From: Streptomyces sp. UW30
Lineage (GTDB): Bacteria > Actinomycetota > Actinomycetes > Streptomycetales > Streptomycetaceae
Assembly (NCBI RefSeq): GCF_008042075.1
Contig: NZ_RDBN01000037.1
Span: 1,990,326 to 2,054,325, forward strand
Length of the DNA: 64,000 bases
Direction of reading: 5' to 3'
Within the stretch, counting starts at the first letter, position 1. Each line of letters starts with the position of its first letter. Position numbers and translations under genes: made by a program. The notes beneath the pieces were generated by a model, which saw nothing but the letters and a program-made list of their open reading frames with translations, searched no databases and had not been told where the DNA came from. Below are positions 34,628 to 47,692 of the stretch, in pieces.

Positions 34628-34944
34628 AACACCAGCCACCCGAACTTGCGGCGACCAGCTCGGGACCAACCTTAACCCACCCGGCCCCGTCCCCCTGCAC
34701 GGCGGGGTCGAGCAAAGGGTGCCCGCCCAGTGCAGAAGTGCGCTCTGAGGGTCGCCGCTGCAAGCGTACACTTCTGGGCAAATCATAGTTTTGGCTATTC
34801 TTACCTTGTAATTCTGGTGGAAAGGTAGCCAGAATCCTCGGATCCGGCGTCCGATCTACCCGAAAGGTCCGCAGTGAGTGGCCGGCGGCAGCCTTGGGAG
34901 GGCGCGCGGGCGGATCACATAGGCGCCAGGAGGAACATTTCTCG
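34628..34944. other. 317-base intergenic region with a hairpin and interlocked dyads
   Basis: No gene is seen. CAGAAGTG-CGCT (34733-34744) pairs with AGCG-TA-CACTTCTG (34763-34776), a strong hairpin with a two-base bulge. The stretch 34780-34815 is A/T-rich and promoter-like (TATTCT as a possible -10). Two dyads interlock: TACCTT/AAGGTA (34802-34807, 34822-34827) and ATTCTGG/CCAGAAT (34811-34817, 34829-34835). They are likely operator sites for the hybrid kinase gene. Confidence 0.5.
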
Positions 34945-37900
34945 ATGACCCGGCCCGATGACCCGAGCACCGCGGCGGCCCGGATGTTCGCCGAGGCCGG
35001 CGCGTTCGGCGAGCTTCTGGCCGGGATCGAGTGGGCGGCGACGCCGCTCGGGCCCCCCGAGTCCTGGCCGGGGCCCCTGGTGGACACCCTGCGCCTCATG
35101 CTCACCTCTGAGCACGGGATGGCTCTGTACTGGGGCGCCGAATTCGCCACCCTGTACAACCTGGGCTCCTCACCCATAGTCGGCGCCAAACACCCCTGGG
35201 CACTCGGCAAGCCCTACAAGGACGTGTTCCCCGAAGTCTGGGCCCACCCCGTGAGCTCCCACTTCCACTATGTGACCGACACCCGCAAGTCCCTGCTGAT
35301 CCCCGATGAGCCGCTCATCATGGAGCGCCACGGCTTTCCGGAACAGTGCTACTTCGACTCCTCCTTCCAGCCCGTGCTGCTGGACGACGGCACCTCCGGC
35401 GGCGTGCTGCAGATCATCACCGAGACCACCGGCCGGGTACTGGGCGAGCGCCGGCTGCGCCTGCTGAGCGAGACCGGCGCCCGCACCGCCGGGCTGCTCA
35501 CCCCGGGCGAGGTCGCCCGCGTCGTCGCTCAGGTGCTGGGCTCCTATCCCGAGGAGATCCCGTTCCTGGGCCTGTACCTGGCCTCCGAGCCGGGGATGCT
35601 GCGGCCGGCGGCCTCCACCGGGCTCCAGCCCGCGCCCGAGTCCGTGTCCCCGAGTGCGGCCGACGGGTCGGAGGTCGCGGCCCTGCTGGCGCAGGTGGTC
35701 GCCGACGGCGCCCCTGCCACGCTGCCGGCCACCGCGTTCACCGGCGGCAACACGGCCGGGCAGCACGCCGCGGCCTCCCGGCTCCCGGTCGAGCAGGCGC
35801 TCGCTCTGCCGCTGGACTGTGCGGGCCAGGTGGGAGGCGCCCTGGTGGTGGGCGTCAACCCCTGCTTCCCGCCGGCCGGGGCCTACCGGGACTTTCTGGA
35901 GGTGCTCGCCGCCGCCGTGGCCGGGGCGCTGACGGCCGCACTCGCCCACGACGAGCAGCGCCGGCGGGCGGAAGCGCTGGCCGAGCTGGACCGGGCCAAG
36001 ACCATCTTCTTCGCCAACGTCAGCCATGAGTTGCGCACCCCGCTCACCCTGCTCCTGGGCCCGCTCCAGCAGGCCCTGGCCGACGAGGACCGGCCCGAGC
36101 GGCACGAGCGGCTGGAGCTGGCCGAACGCGGCGCCCTGCGCCTGCTGAAGCAGGTCAACACCCTCCTGGAGGTCGCCAGGGCCGAGGCCGGGCAGCTACG
36201 CCCGGCCCTCGAGCCGGTCGACCTCGCCGGCGCCACGGCCGAGCTGGCCGGGGTGTTCCGCTCCGCCTTCGAGGCGGCCGGGCTGACGCTGGAGGTGGAC
36301 TGCCCGCCGCTGTCCAGGCCGGTGTCGCTGGACCGGGAGATGTGGGAGAAGATCATCCTCAACCTGCTCAGCAACGCCCTGAAGTTCACCTTCACCGGCG
36401 GCGCCCGGGTGCAGGTGGCCGCGGTCGGAGACCTGGCCCGGCTGACCGTGACCGACACCGGCACGGGCATCCCCCCGGACGAGCTGCCGCGGCTGTTCGA
36501 GCGCTTCCACCGCGTCCGCGGCGCCCGCTCCCGCTCCCACGAGGGCAGCGGCCTCGGCCTGGTGCTGGTGAAGGACCTGGTGGAAGCGCACGGCGGCACC
36601 GTCGGCGTGGACAGCCGGCTCGGCCAGGGCACCGACGTCACCGTGAATCTCCCCTTCGCCGCCGCCCACCGGCCCCGTCCGGACCCGCCCGCGGCCGGCG
36701 CCGGATTCCCCGGGGAAACCCCCACGGAAGACGGAGGCGGCCGGTCCGGCCGCGCCACGGCCTATGTGGACGAGGCGCTGGGCTGGCTGGCGGCCGACCC
36801 TGTCCCCGCCGCGTCGACGTCCGCGGCACGCCCCCCGCGCGCTTCCGCGACCCACGATGCCCCGCACGGCCGCCCCGGTCCGCACGAAACCGAACGCCCC
36901 CACCCGGCCCGCCTGCTGGTCGTCGACGACAACGCCGACATGCGCGCCTACCTCACCCAGCTCCTGCAGCCCGACTACGACGTGCTGCTCGCCGCCGACG
37001 GCCGGGCCGCCCTGGAGATGGCCCTGGCCCAGCCGGTGGAGCTGGTGCTGAGCGACGTGATGATGCCCCGCATGGACGGCTTCGAGCTGGTCCGGGCGCT
37101 GCGTGCGGACCCGCGCACCGCCCGCCTGCCCATCGTCCTGCTCACCGCCCGCGCCGGCGAGGAGGAATCCGTGCAGGGCCGGGAGGCCGGCGCCGACGAC
37201 TACCTGGCCAAACCCTTCTCCGCGCGCCAGCTGTTGGCGCGCGTCCGCGCCGGGTTGGAGCTGTCCCGGCTGCGCGAACAGGCCCTGACCGAGACCCGCA
37301 ACCAGCTGGCCGTGCTGGACTCACTGGCCGAGGCGGGCCTGCGACTGTCCGCCACCCTCGACCCGGACCAGATACTCCAGACTGCCGGCCAGATCTTGCT
37401 GCCCGACTTCGCCGACCAGATCAGCATCCACCCCACCGCCGCAAGACCCGCCCCGGCGCAGTCGCCCCCGGCATACATCGCCGGCACCCCGCTTCTCGCC
37501 CGCGAAGCGCTGGCGACCGCCGCCACCCACGCGATCAACGGCACCGCCCCGGCCCCAGCCGGCCCGCACCCGCCCGCTGCCGTACTGGCCCTGCCGCTGC
37601 AGGCCCACGACCGGACACTGGGGGCCCTGGTACTGGTCCGGCACACCGACTACTCCGCGGTCGAACACAAGTATCTGGAGAACCTCGCCCACCGCCTGGC
37701 CCAGGCCTACGACAACGCCACCCGCTACCACAACGAGCGCCGCCTCGCCCTGACCTTGCAGCGCGCCCTGCTGCCCCACCGCCTGCCCGAGGTACCTGGG
37801 GTGCGCCTGGCCACCCACTACCGGGCCAGCGACCGCGGCGCCGAGGTCGGCGGCGACTGGTACGACGTGCTCGCACTGCCCGACGGCGGGGTGGGGCTGG

Positions 37901-38508
37901 CCATCGGCGACGTCATGGGCCACGACGTCGAAGCCGCCATCGTGATGGGCCAACTCCGCTCCGCCCTGCACAGCCTCGCGATGGAGGGCGCCGGCCCGGC
38001 CCAGGTGCTGGCCAGGCTGGACGCCTACCTGCAGTCGCTCGCCGCCGAGCGCTTCGCCACCTGCCTGTACGCGGTCTACGACCCACACCGCCACCGCCTG
38101 CGCTACGCCGCCGGCGGGCACCTGCCGCCCCTGCTGATAGCCACCGACACCGCCTATCTGGAGCTGCCCCCGGCGTTGCCGCTGGGACTGGGCAGCACCC
38201 CGGTCGACCGCGAGGTGGCGTTCCCGCCCGGCACCAGCCTGCTGCTGTACACCGACGGCCTGGTGGAAAACCGGGCGCTGTCCCTGGGCGACTGCCTGGA
38301 GACCCTGCGCCAGGCCTGCGGCACGCTGTCCGCCGCCGCCCGCACCGACCCCCGGCAGATCACCGAACGAGCCCTGGAGCTGCTGAACACCCCCGGCCGG
38401 GTCGACGACGACACCGCCTTGCTCGCCGCCACCGCCGAACCATCGCGTCGAACCGGCGCCCCGCAGGCTGACGGAGGTGCCGTCCCGACCGCCCCAGGGC
38501 CTGTCTGA
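34945..38508 (+). CDS. Hybrid histidine kinase/receiver/PP2C phosphatase
   Basis: A 1187-residue regulator with an unusual mix of outputs. Order: PAS-like domain (about 15-165), GAF-like domain (about 185-335), HisKA with NVSHELRTPLTLLLGPLQQA near 355, HATPase with a glycine-rich EGSGLGLVLVKDLVEAHGG near 535, receiver domain (about 655-775: VVDDNADMRAYL, SDVMMPRMDGFELV, LLTARAGEEES, YLAKPFS), a second GAF (about 800-930), then SpoIIE-type PP2C (about 945-1165: GGDWYDVLALPDG, IGDVMGHDVEAAIVMGQLR, LLYTDGLVENRAL). A phosphorelay may gate dephosphorylation of a STAS-type target. The ATG at 34945 follows AGGAGGAA. No partner gene is adjacent; a terminator follows. Confidence 0.9.
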   Translation: MTRPDDPSTAAARMFAEAGAFGELLAGIEWAATPLGPPESWPGPLVDTLRLMLTSEHGMALYWGAEFATLYNLGSSPIVGAKHPWALGKPYKDVFPEVWAHPVSSHFHYVTDTRKSLLIPDEPLIMERHGFPEQCYFDSSFQPVLLDDGTSGGVLQIITETTGRVLGERRLRLLSETGARTAGLLTPGEVARVVAQVLGSYPEEIPFLGLYLASEPGMLRPAASTGLQPAPESVSPSAADGSEVAALLAQVVADGAPATLPATAFTGGNTAGQHAAASRLPVEQALALPLDCAGQVGGALVVGVNPCFPPAGAYRDFLEVLAAAVAGALTAALAHDEQRRRAEALAELDRAKTIFFANVSHELRTPLTLLLGPLQQALADEDRPERHERLELAERGALRLLKQVNTLLEVARAEAGQLRPALEPVDLAGATAELAGVFRSAFEAAGLTLEVDCPPLSRPVSLDREMWEKIILNLLSNALKFTFTGGARVQVAAVGDLARLTVTDTGTGIPPDELPRLFERFHRVRGARSRSHEGSGLGLVLVKDLVEAHGGTVGVDSRLGQGTDVTVNLPFAAAHRPRPDPPAAGAGFPGETPTEDGGGRSGRATAYVDEALGWLAADPVPAASTSAARPPRASATHDAPHGRPGPHETERPHPARLLVVDDNADMRAYLTQLLQPDYDVLLAADGRAALEMALAQPVELVLSDVMMPRMDGFELVRALRADPRTARLPIVLLTARAGEEESVQGREAGADDYLAKPFSARQLLARVRAGLELSRLREQALTETRNQLAVLDSLAEAGLRLSATLDPDQILQTAGQILLPDFADQISIHPTAARPAPAQSPPAYIAGTPLLAREALATAATHAINGTAPAPAGPHPPAAVLALPLQAHDRTLGALVLVRHTDYSAVEHKYLENLAHRLAQAYDNATRYHNERRLALTLQRALLPHRLPEVPGVRLATHYRASDRGAEVGGDWYDVLALPDGGVGLAIGDVMGHDVEAAIVMGQLRSALHSLAMEGAGPAQVLARLDAYLQSLAAERFATCLYAVYDPHRHRLRYAAGGHLPPLLIATDTAYLELPPALPLGLGSTPVDREVAFPPGTSLLLYTDGLVENRALSLGDCLETLRQACGTLSAAARTDPRQITERALELLNTPGRVDDDTALLAATAEPSRRTGAPQADGGAVPTAPGPV

Positions 38509-38532
38509 TGCGGCCGGGCCCGTAGGCGGGCT

Positions 38533-38569
38533 GCCTGCGGCCCATGGCCCGGAAAGGCCGGCCGCAGGC
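38533..38569 (+). terminator. Hairpin terminator after the hybrid kinase
   Basis: GCCTGCGGCC (38533-38542) pairs perfectly with GGCCGCAGGC (38560-38569). It lies between the convergent kinase and HTH-MurA genes. Confidence 0.65.
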
Positions 38570-38663
38570 CCAAAGTCCCGGAGAAGTCCTCCGGTTGCCG
38601 CCGACCCCGGCTCTGCCCCGCTGAGTAGCAGGCAGCCGGACGGGATGCGGCGGCATTTGCGTA

Positions 38664-40193
38664 TCAGATGTCCCGGAAGATCTCGATCTGCGCCCCAATG
38701 GAGTTAAGGCGCTCGGCGAGGTCCTCGTAACCCCGGTTGATGACATACACGTTGCGCAGCACGGACGTGCCCTCCGCCGCCATCATCGCCAGCAGCACGA
38801 CCACAGCGGGGCGCAGGGCGGGCGGGCACATCATCTCGGCGGCGCGCCAGCGGGTCGGGCCCTCCACCAGGACGCGGTGCGGGTCCAGCAACTGGAGGCG
38901 GCCGCCGAGGCGGTTGAGGTCCGTGAGGTAGATGGCTCGGTTGTCGTAGACCCAGTCGTGGATCAGGGTCTTGCCCGACGCGACGGCGGCGATGGCCGCG
39001 AAGAACGGGACGTTGTCGATGTTCAGGCCCGGGAACGGCATCGGGTGGATCTTGTCGATCGGCGCCTCCAGCTTGGAGGGCCGGACGGTGAGGTCCACCA
39101 GCCGGGTGCGGCCGTTGTCGGCGAAGTACTCGGGCGTGCGGTCGTGGTCGAGGCCCATCTCCTCCAGGACCGCCAGCTCGATCTCCAGGAACTCGATGGG
39201 CACGCGACGTACCGTCAGTTCCGACTCCGTCACCACCGCGGCGGCCAGCAGGCTCATCGCCTCGACCGGGTCCTCGGAGGGGGAGTAGTCGACGTCGACG
39301 TCGATGGTCGGCACACCGTGGACCGTGAGGGTCGTCGTGCCGATGCCCTCGACCCGAACGCCGAGCGTCTCCAGGAAGAAACAGAGGTCCTGGACCATGT
39401 AGTTGGAGGACGCGTTGCGGATTACCGTGACGCCTTCGTGGCGCGCGGCGGCCAGCAGCGCGTTCTCGGTCACGGTGTCGCCGCGCTCGGTCAGCACGAT
39501 CGGCCGGTCGGGACGTACGCCGCGGTCCACCACGGCGTGGTACTGGCCCTCGGTCGCCGCGACGTCCAGGCCGAAGCGGCGCAGCGCGATCATGTGCGGC
39601 TCGATGGTGCGCGTGCCGAGGTCGCAGCCGCCGGCATAGGGCAGCTTGAAGTGGTCCATGCGGTGCAGCAGCGGGCCGAGGAACATGATGATGGAGCGGG
39701 TGCGTACGGCGGCCTCCGCGTCGATCGCCCCCATGTCCAGCTCGGCCGGCGGCACGATCTCCAGGTCGACGCCGTCGTTGATCCAACGGGTGCGCACGCC
39801 GATGGAGTTGAGTACCTCCAGCAGGCGGTACACCTCCTCGATCCGGGCGACCCGGCGCAGCACTGTGCGCCCCTTGTTGAGCAGCGAGGCGCACAGCAGG
39901 GCCACGCAGGCGTTCTTGCTGGTCTTGACGTCGATCGAACCGGACAGTCGACGTCCGCCGACGACCCTCAGATGCATCGGACCGGCGTACCCGAGCGACA
40001 CGATCTCGCTGTCCAGGGCTTCACCGATTCGGGCGATCATCTCAAGGCTGATGTTCTGGTTGCCGCGCTCGATGCGATTGACGGCGCTCTGGGAGGTGCC
40101 GAGCGCCTCGGCCAGCTGCGCCTGTGTCCAGCCCCGGTGTTGCCGGGCGTCACGGATGAGCTTGCCGATGCGTACGAGGTAATCGTCTGCCAT
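38664..40193 (-). CDS. XRE-type HTH fused to a MurA-like enolpyruvyl transferase
   Basis: A 509-residue fusion. Residues about 8-65 are an XRE helix-turn-helix (LIRDARQHRGWTQAQLAEAL, GTSQSAVNRIERGNQNIS). Residues about 75-505 are a UDP-N-acetylglucosamine 1-carboxyvinyltransferase domain (KTSKNACVALLCASLL with the conserved Lys-Asn, ENALLAAA, ALRPAVVVLLAMMAAEGTSV). The loop that carries the catalytic Cys in MurA reads PYAGGCDLGTRTIEPH, so the Cys is present. It may be a second MurA that also binds DNA, or a sensor of cell-wall precursor that regulates genes. A matching dyad lies right before its start. Aconitase lies two genes away, as I recall for S. coelicolor. Confidence 0.9.
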   Translation of the reverse strand: MADDYLVRIGKLIRDARQHRGWTQAQLAEALGTSQSAVNRIERGNQNISLEMIARIGEALDSEIVSLGYAGPMHLRVVGGRRLSGSIDVKTSKNACVALLCASLLNKGRTVLRRVARIEEVYRLLEVLNSIGVRTRWINDGVDLEIVPPAELDMGAIDAEAAVRTRSIIMFLGPLLHRMDHFKLPYAGGCDLGTRTIEPHMIALRRFGLDVAATEGQYHAVVDRGVRPDRPIVLTERGDTVTENALLAAARHEGVTVIRNASSNYMVQDLCFFLETLGVRVEGIGTTTLTVHGVPTIDVDVDYSPSEDPVEAMSLLAAAVVTESELTVRRVPIEFLEIELAVLEEMGLDHDRTPEYFADNGRTRLVDLTVRPSKLEAPIDKIHPMPFPGLNIDNVPFFAAIAAVASGKTLIHDWVYDNRAIYLTDLNRLGGRLQLLDPHRVLVEGPTRWRAAEMMCPPALRPAVVVLLAMMAAEGTSVLRNVYVINRGYEDLAERLNSIGAQIEIFRDI

Positions 40194-40205
40194 GAGGTTG
40201 AGGCT

Positions 40206-40221
40206 ATCTCAGATATGAGAT
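40206..40221. promoter_or_regulatory. 16-base dyad upstream of the HTH-MurA gene
   Basis: ATCTCA-GATA-TGAGAT, a perfect 6-bp dyad 13 bases upstream of the start codon. It suits the dimeric XRE domain of the protein itself, hence autoregulation. Confidence 0.6.
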
Positions 40222-40257
40222 GGCACATCCCAAGGGGTCCATTCGGGTGACGGCTCG

Positions 40258-40455
40258 TCAACGCCGCCTGGCGGTACGGGTACGACGCCACCCGAAAGGT
40301 CCGGGCAAATCAACCGATGTCGTACGACGTCCGGTGCTGCTGTGCGTGTGTCGCGGGCCGTGCCTGCCGCCCGTGGTGAGGGACCAGGAGCGCCGGTTGA
40401 TGTTCAGCCGCACCCCGGGCAGGATCCGAAAACTCTTGCGAAACGTCAGGGGCAT
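40258..40455 (-). CDS. DUF4236 domain-containing small protein
   Basis: A 65-residue basic protein with the DUF4236 pattern: MPLTFRKSFRILPGVRLNIN, then TGGRHGPRHTHSSTGRRTTS and a Pro/Gly segment. Such short forms are common in Streptomyces. GGGAGG precedes ATG 40455. The gene ends 37 bases before the HTH-MurA dyad, on the same strand, so the two may be read together. Function unknown. Confidence 0.85.
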   Translation of the reverse strand: MPLTFRKSFRILPGVRLNINRRSWSLTTGGRHGPRHTHSSTGRRTTSVDLPGPFGWRRTRTARRR

Positions 40456-40548
40456 GGATGCCTCCCTTCGGAGTCGAGTACGTACCGGAGTCGAGTACGC
40501 GCTTCTCGGGTACCCCGCCCCGGCGAACTGATGGCATGTCGGAAAGCC

Positions 40549-40593
40549 GGAAGGGCCCGGTTCGACGCGCGCGGCGTCGAACCGGACCCTTCC
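40549..40593 (-). terminator. Long hairpin terminator after argG
   Basis: A 20-bp stem with one mismatch (GGAAGGG-C-CCGGTTCGACGC at 40549-40568, partner 40574-40593) and a five-base loop. It lies 31 bases past the argG stop on the minus strand and ahead of the DUF4236 gene. Confidence 0.8.
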
Positions 40594-40623
40594 GCGGTCC
40601 GTCCTCTGGTGGCCCGGTGGCCG

Positions 40624-42116
<1,493 letters not shown>

Positions 42117-42286
42117 CCTTGCGTGAAGGTGCGAGAAGTCCGCGGAAGTGTGGGAAAGGGCAGGCCCGGGCGGGTGTGGCGGGGGCGATCGGGTGCGGCG
42201 GCGCGGCCGGGTGTGCGGAACGACACTGTTGAAAGGCGCGCGGCAAGGAGGCCGGGCATGACCATCCCGGCCCCATGTACTAGAGT

Positions 42287-42304
42287 TATCTCGACATCGA
42301 GATA
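42287..42304. promoter_or_regulatory. 18-bp palindrome upstream of aconitase, TamR-like
   Basis: TATCTCGA-CA-TCGAGATA: perfect 8-bp arms with two central bases. It resembles sites of MarR-family regulators such as TamR, which in S. coelicolor is reported to control aconitase and other citric-acid-cycle genes. The assignment is from memory and similarity only. Confidence 0.65.
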
Positions 42305-42349
42305 TCTGCCGGGGCGCACCGCAGCCGCACGTCATCGCCGGTCTGGCGG

Positions 42350-45162
<2,813 letters not shown>

Positions 45163-45193
45163 GCGATCAAGTACGCGGCAGCGCACGGCAGTT

Positions 45194-45230
45194 GAGGGCC
45201 GCATCCCCGAACAGCGGGGATGCGGCCCTC
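45194..45230 (+). terminator. Hairpin terminator after acnA
   Basis: A perfect 15-bp stem (GAGGGCCGCATCCCC, 45194-45208, with 45216-45230) and a seven-base loop, followed by GTCGTTTTCG. It is the strongest intrinsic-type terminator in the window. Confidence 0.85.
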
Positions 45231-45308
45231 GTCGTTTTCGTCCCGTGACATCGGCAGAGCTCAGCCGGAACACAGGGTTCCCCCAGCGTGCGGGGGCAGG
45301 ATCGGGAC

Positions 45309-45443
45309 ATGACTGGCACTGCTGGGTTCCGAAACGGACGCGTCCGTGTGCTCACCGACGTGCTCGACGGGCCGGGCGCCGGCGCCGACGAGTCCGTGCG
45401 TGTCCTCGGCTGCGCCGTCCGCCCCGTGGAGGACGGCAGATGA
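45309..45443 (+). CDS. Possible 44-residue ORF coupled to the sensor kinase
   Basis: An ATG at 45309 opens a short frame (MTGTAGFRNGRVRVLTDVLD..., ending RPVEDGR) whose third codon positions are almost all G or C after the first few codons. Its stop overlaps the kinase start (ATGA). No response regulator gene lies next to the kinase, so this could be a remnant of one, a small coupled leader peptide, or chance. I do not recognise it. Confidence 0.35.
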   Translation: MTGTAGFRNGRVRVLTDVLDGPGAGADESVRVLGCAVRPVEDGR

Positions 45444-46936
45444 GCGCCCGGCGTCGCCTGCGGCCCCTGCGCACGCGCCTGCTCGTCCTCATCGGCCTCG
45501 CGCTCGCCGCCGTGTGCGCGGCGATGGCGCTCACCACCGTGTTCGTCCAACGCGCCTATCTGCTGGGCAACCTGGACGACCGGGTCGACACCGCCGCCGA
45601 GCGCAGCCTGGGCGGCGCGCGGCTGCACCCCGGGCCGGCGGACGACCTGAGCTTCCTCATGGACAGCGGCCACTCGACCGGCATGCTCGCCGCCCGGCTC
45701 GACGACGACGGCAGCATCCTCGCCGCCGAGGTCGTGAGCGCGAACGCCCCGCCGCGCGCCCTCACCGACGCCCAGCGGACGGCCCTGGCGGGCGTCAGGA
45801 CCGACGGCTCGACGCACACCGCCGCCGTCCCAGGGCTCGGCACGTACCGTGTCACCGTCGCCGAGAGCGACGGGGTGCGCGTGCTGACAGGGCTCCCGAT
45901 GGACGACGTACAGCACATGATCAGCGGCATGGTCGTGGTCGAGGCGGTCGTCGCGGTGGCCGTTCTCGCCGCGGCGGGCGGCCTGTGCGCCGTGGTCGTA
46001 CGACGCCAGCTGCGCCCCCTCGGCAGGGTCGCCGCCACGGCCGCCGAGGTCTCGCGCGCACCGCTCGACCGGGGCGAGGTCACCGGCCTCACCCGAGTCC
46101 CGGCCCGGGACACCGACCCGGCCAGCGAGGCCGGCCAGGTCGGCGCCGCCCTCAACCGCATGATCGACCACGTCGAGTCCTCCCTCACCGCACGCCGGCG
46201 CACCGAGGAACGCATGCGCCGCTTCCTCGCCGACGCGAGCCACGAACTGCGCACCCCGCTCACCTCGATAGCCGGCTATGCGGAACTGATGAAGCGCGGC
46301 AGCGACGGCATCGAGCCGGTCCTTGCCTGGCGCCGCGTCTCCGCCGAGTCGGCCCGCATGACGGGCCTGGTGGAGGACCTGCTGCTCCTGGCCCGCCTGG
46401 ACGAGGGACGGCCGTTGCAGTCCGCCGAGGTGGATGTGGCGGCGCTGGTCGCGGAGGCGGTGTGGGATGCGCGGGCCGCCGGCGCAGGCCACGACTGGGA
46501 GCTCGAACTCCATCTGGACGACGCCCCGTCGGTCCTCGGGGACGAGGCCCGGCTGCGTCAGGTGATGGCCCACCTGCTGGCCAACGCGCGGGTGCACACG
46601 CCGCCGGGCACGACGGTCGTCACCTCCGTCGAATCGACCGCCGACCGCTGCCTGATCCGTCTGCGGGACGACGGCCCCGGCATCCCACCCGCCCTCCTCC
46701 CGCAGGTCTTCGACCGCTTCACCCGCGGCGACACCTCCCGGATCCGTAGCGGCCCGCAGGACGGCGGGTCCGGCCTCGGCCTCGCCGTCGTGGCGGCGAT
46801 CGTGTCGGCGCACGGGGGCCACATCGACGTCGAGAGCGAGCCCGGCCGGACCGAGTTCACTGTCGTCCTGCCGTCTACGGCCGGAGAGCATGCGGGTGAC
46901 CGACGCGTGGACCTCATGTCCATGAACTCGCCGTGA
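45440..46936 (+). CDS. Membrane sensor histidine kinase
   Basis: A 498-residue two-component kinase. Transmembrane segments at about 13-33 (LLVLIGLALAAVCAAMALTT) and 160-182 flank an extracytoplasmic sensor region. HAMP at about 185-250; HisKA with FLADASHELRTPLTSIAGYA near 265; HATPase with HLLANARVHTPPGT, DDGPGIPPALLPQVFDRF and GGSGLGLAVVAAIVSAHGG near 435-460. GGAGG precedes ATG 45440. No cognate response regulator is in the window on either side, so it is an orphan here. The signal is unknown. Confidence 0.9.
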   Translation: MSARRRLRPLRTRLLVLIGLALAAVCAAMALTTVFVQRAYLLGNLDDRVDTAAERSLGGARLHPGPADDLSFLMDSGHSTGMLAARLDDDGSILAAEVVSANAPPRALTDAQRTALAGVRTDGSTHTAAVPGLGTYRVTVAESDGVRVLTGLPMDDVQHMISGMVVVEAVVAVAVLAAAGGLCAVVVRRQLRPLGRVAATAAEVSRAPLDRGEVTGLTRVPARDTDPASEAGQVGAALNRMIDHVESSLTARRRTEERMRRFLADASHELRTPLTSIAGYAELMKRGSDGIEPVLAWRRVSAESARMTGLVEDLLLLARLDEGRPLQSAEVDVAALVAEAVWDARAAGAGHDWELELHLDDAPSVLGDEARLRQVMAHLLANARVHTPPGTTVVTSVESTADRCLIRLRDDGPGIPPALLPQVFDRFTRGDTSRIRSGPQDGGSGLGLAVVAAIVSAHGGHIDVESEPGRTEFTVVLPSTAGEHAGDRRVDLMSMNSP

Positions 46937-47158
46937 AACAACGGAACTTGAGCCAACTGACGCACGACCCGGTTCCCGGAGGGCTAACTTGGGCAAGCAG
47001 TTGTTGGGTCATCTGGCTTGCGGAAACTGTGTGTCATCGCCCGGGTGCCGTGTGCGGTGCCGGGCCTGGCGCAGGGGTATTCGCCTGCGGTAGTGCACAA
47101 CCGTCCACTAACATGGATGGGCACCATCCAGGCGCATCGGGGGAGCAGGGGGGCTGAG

Positions 47159-47359
47159 GTGGTGCATAAGGGGAAACCCTTGTGGCGCAAGAGCAGCCTG
47201 TGTGGCAATGAGAGTGAGTGCGTGGAGGTCGCCGTGGGGGAGGGCAGAGTACTCACGCGCGACTCCAAGAAGCCCAAGCGCGCGCCTCTGCGTTTCACCG
47301 GCCCTGCCTGGACGGAGTTCCTCCATGCCTTGGTGCAGGAGGAGTTGGACGGCCCGTGA
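47159..47359 (+). CDS. DUF397 domain small protein
   Basis: A 66-residue DUF397 protein (LWRKSSLCGNESECVEVAV, RDSKKPKRAPLRF, PAWTEFLHAL). These small proteins usually pair with XRE-DUF5753 regulators; here the XRE gene lies 0.75 kb away on the opposite strand. GTG 47159 or 47162 is the start; a GGGGGAGCAGG stretch is upstream. A dyad TGGATGG/CCATCCA lies at about 47114-47130. Confidence 0.82.
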   Translation: MVHKGKPLWRKSSLCGNESECVEVAVGEGRVLTRDSKKPKRAPLRFTGPAWTEFLHALVQEELDGP

Positions 47360-47398
47360 CGTTCTTGACAAGCCATCGGCGGTAGGTAGGGGGCCTCA

Positions 47399-47692
47399 AT
47401 GGGTGCCGAGGCATCTGCAGTTCAGCATTCGGGCAACGGCGAACGGAAGAGGCCCGCGACCTTGAGCGGAGCCGTCACCTTCTCGCTCGGCGCAGGCGCG
47501 CTGGCGACGGTGACCGCGGCTCTCGCGTCCCTCCTCGTCGACAGCGTTCTCGCCAAGCGGATTCTGTGGGTGGCCGTGGCCCTGGCTGTCGCCGTCGGTG
47601 CGGGGGTGTGGCGGGCCGGATGTGCCGCTATGACGTCCCCACCTGATTCGGGTCGCCTTCCGCAGGGTTCGCGGACGAGTTCTCCGAGGTAG
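47399..47692 (+). CDS. Small putative membrane protein
   Basis: A 97-residue frame 39 bases after the DUF397 gene. It has two likely membrane segments (about 23-45, GAVTFSLGAGALATVTAALA, and 53-72, RILWVAVALAVAVGAGVW) and a polar C-terminus. The start follows GTAGGGGG. The 3' end overlaps the 3' end of the opposite-strand membrane-protein gene by 65 bases. No family is recognised. Confidence 0.55.
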   Translation: MGAEASAVQHSGNGERKRPATLSGAVTFSLGAGALATVTAALASLLVDSVLAKRILWVAVALAVAVGAGVWRAGCAAMTSPPDSGRLPQGSRTSSPR

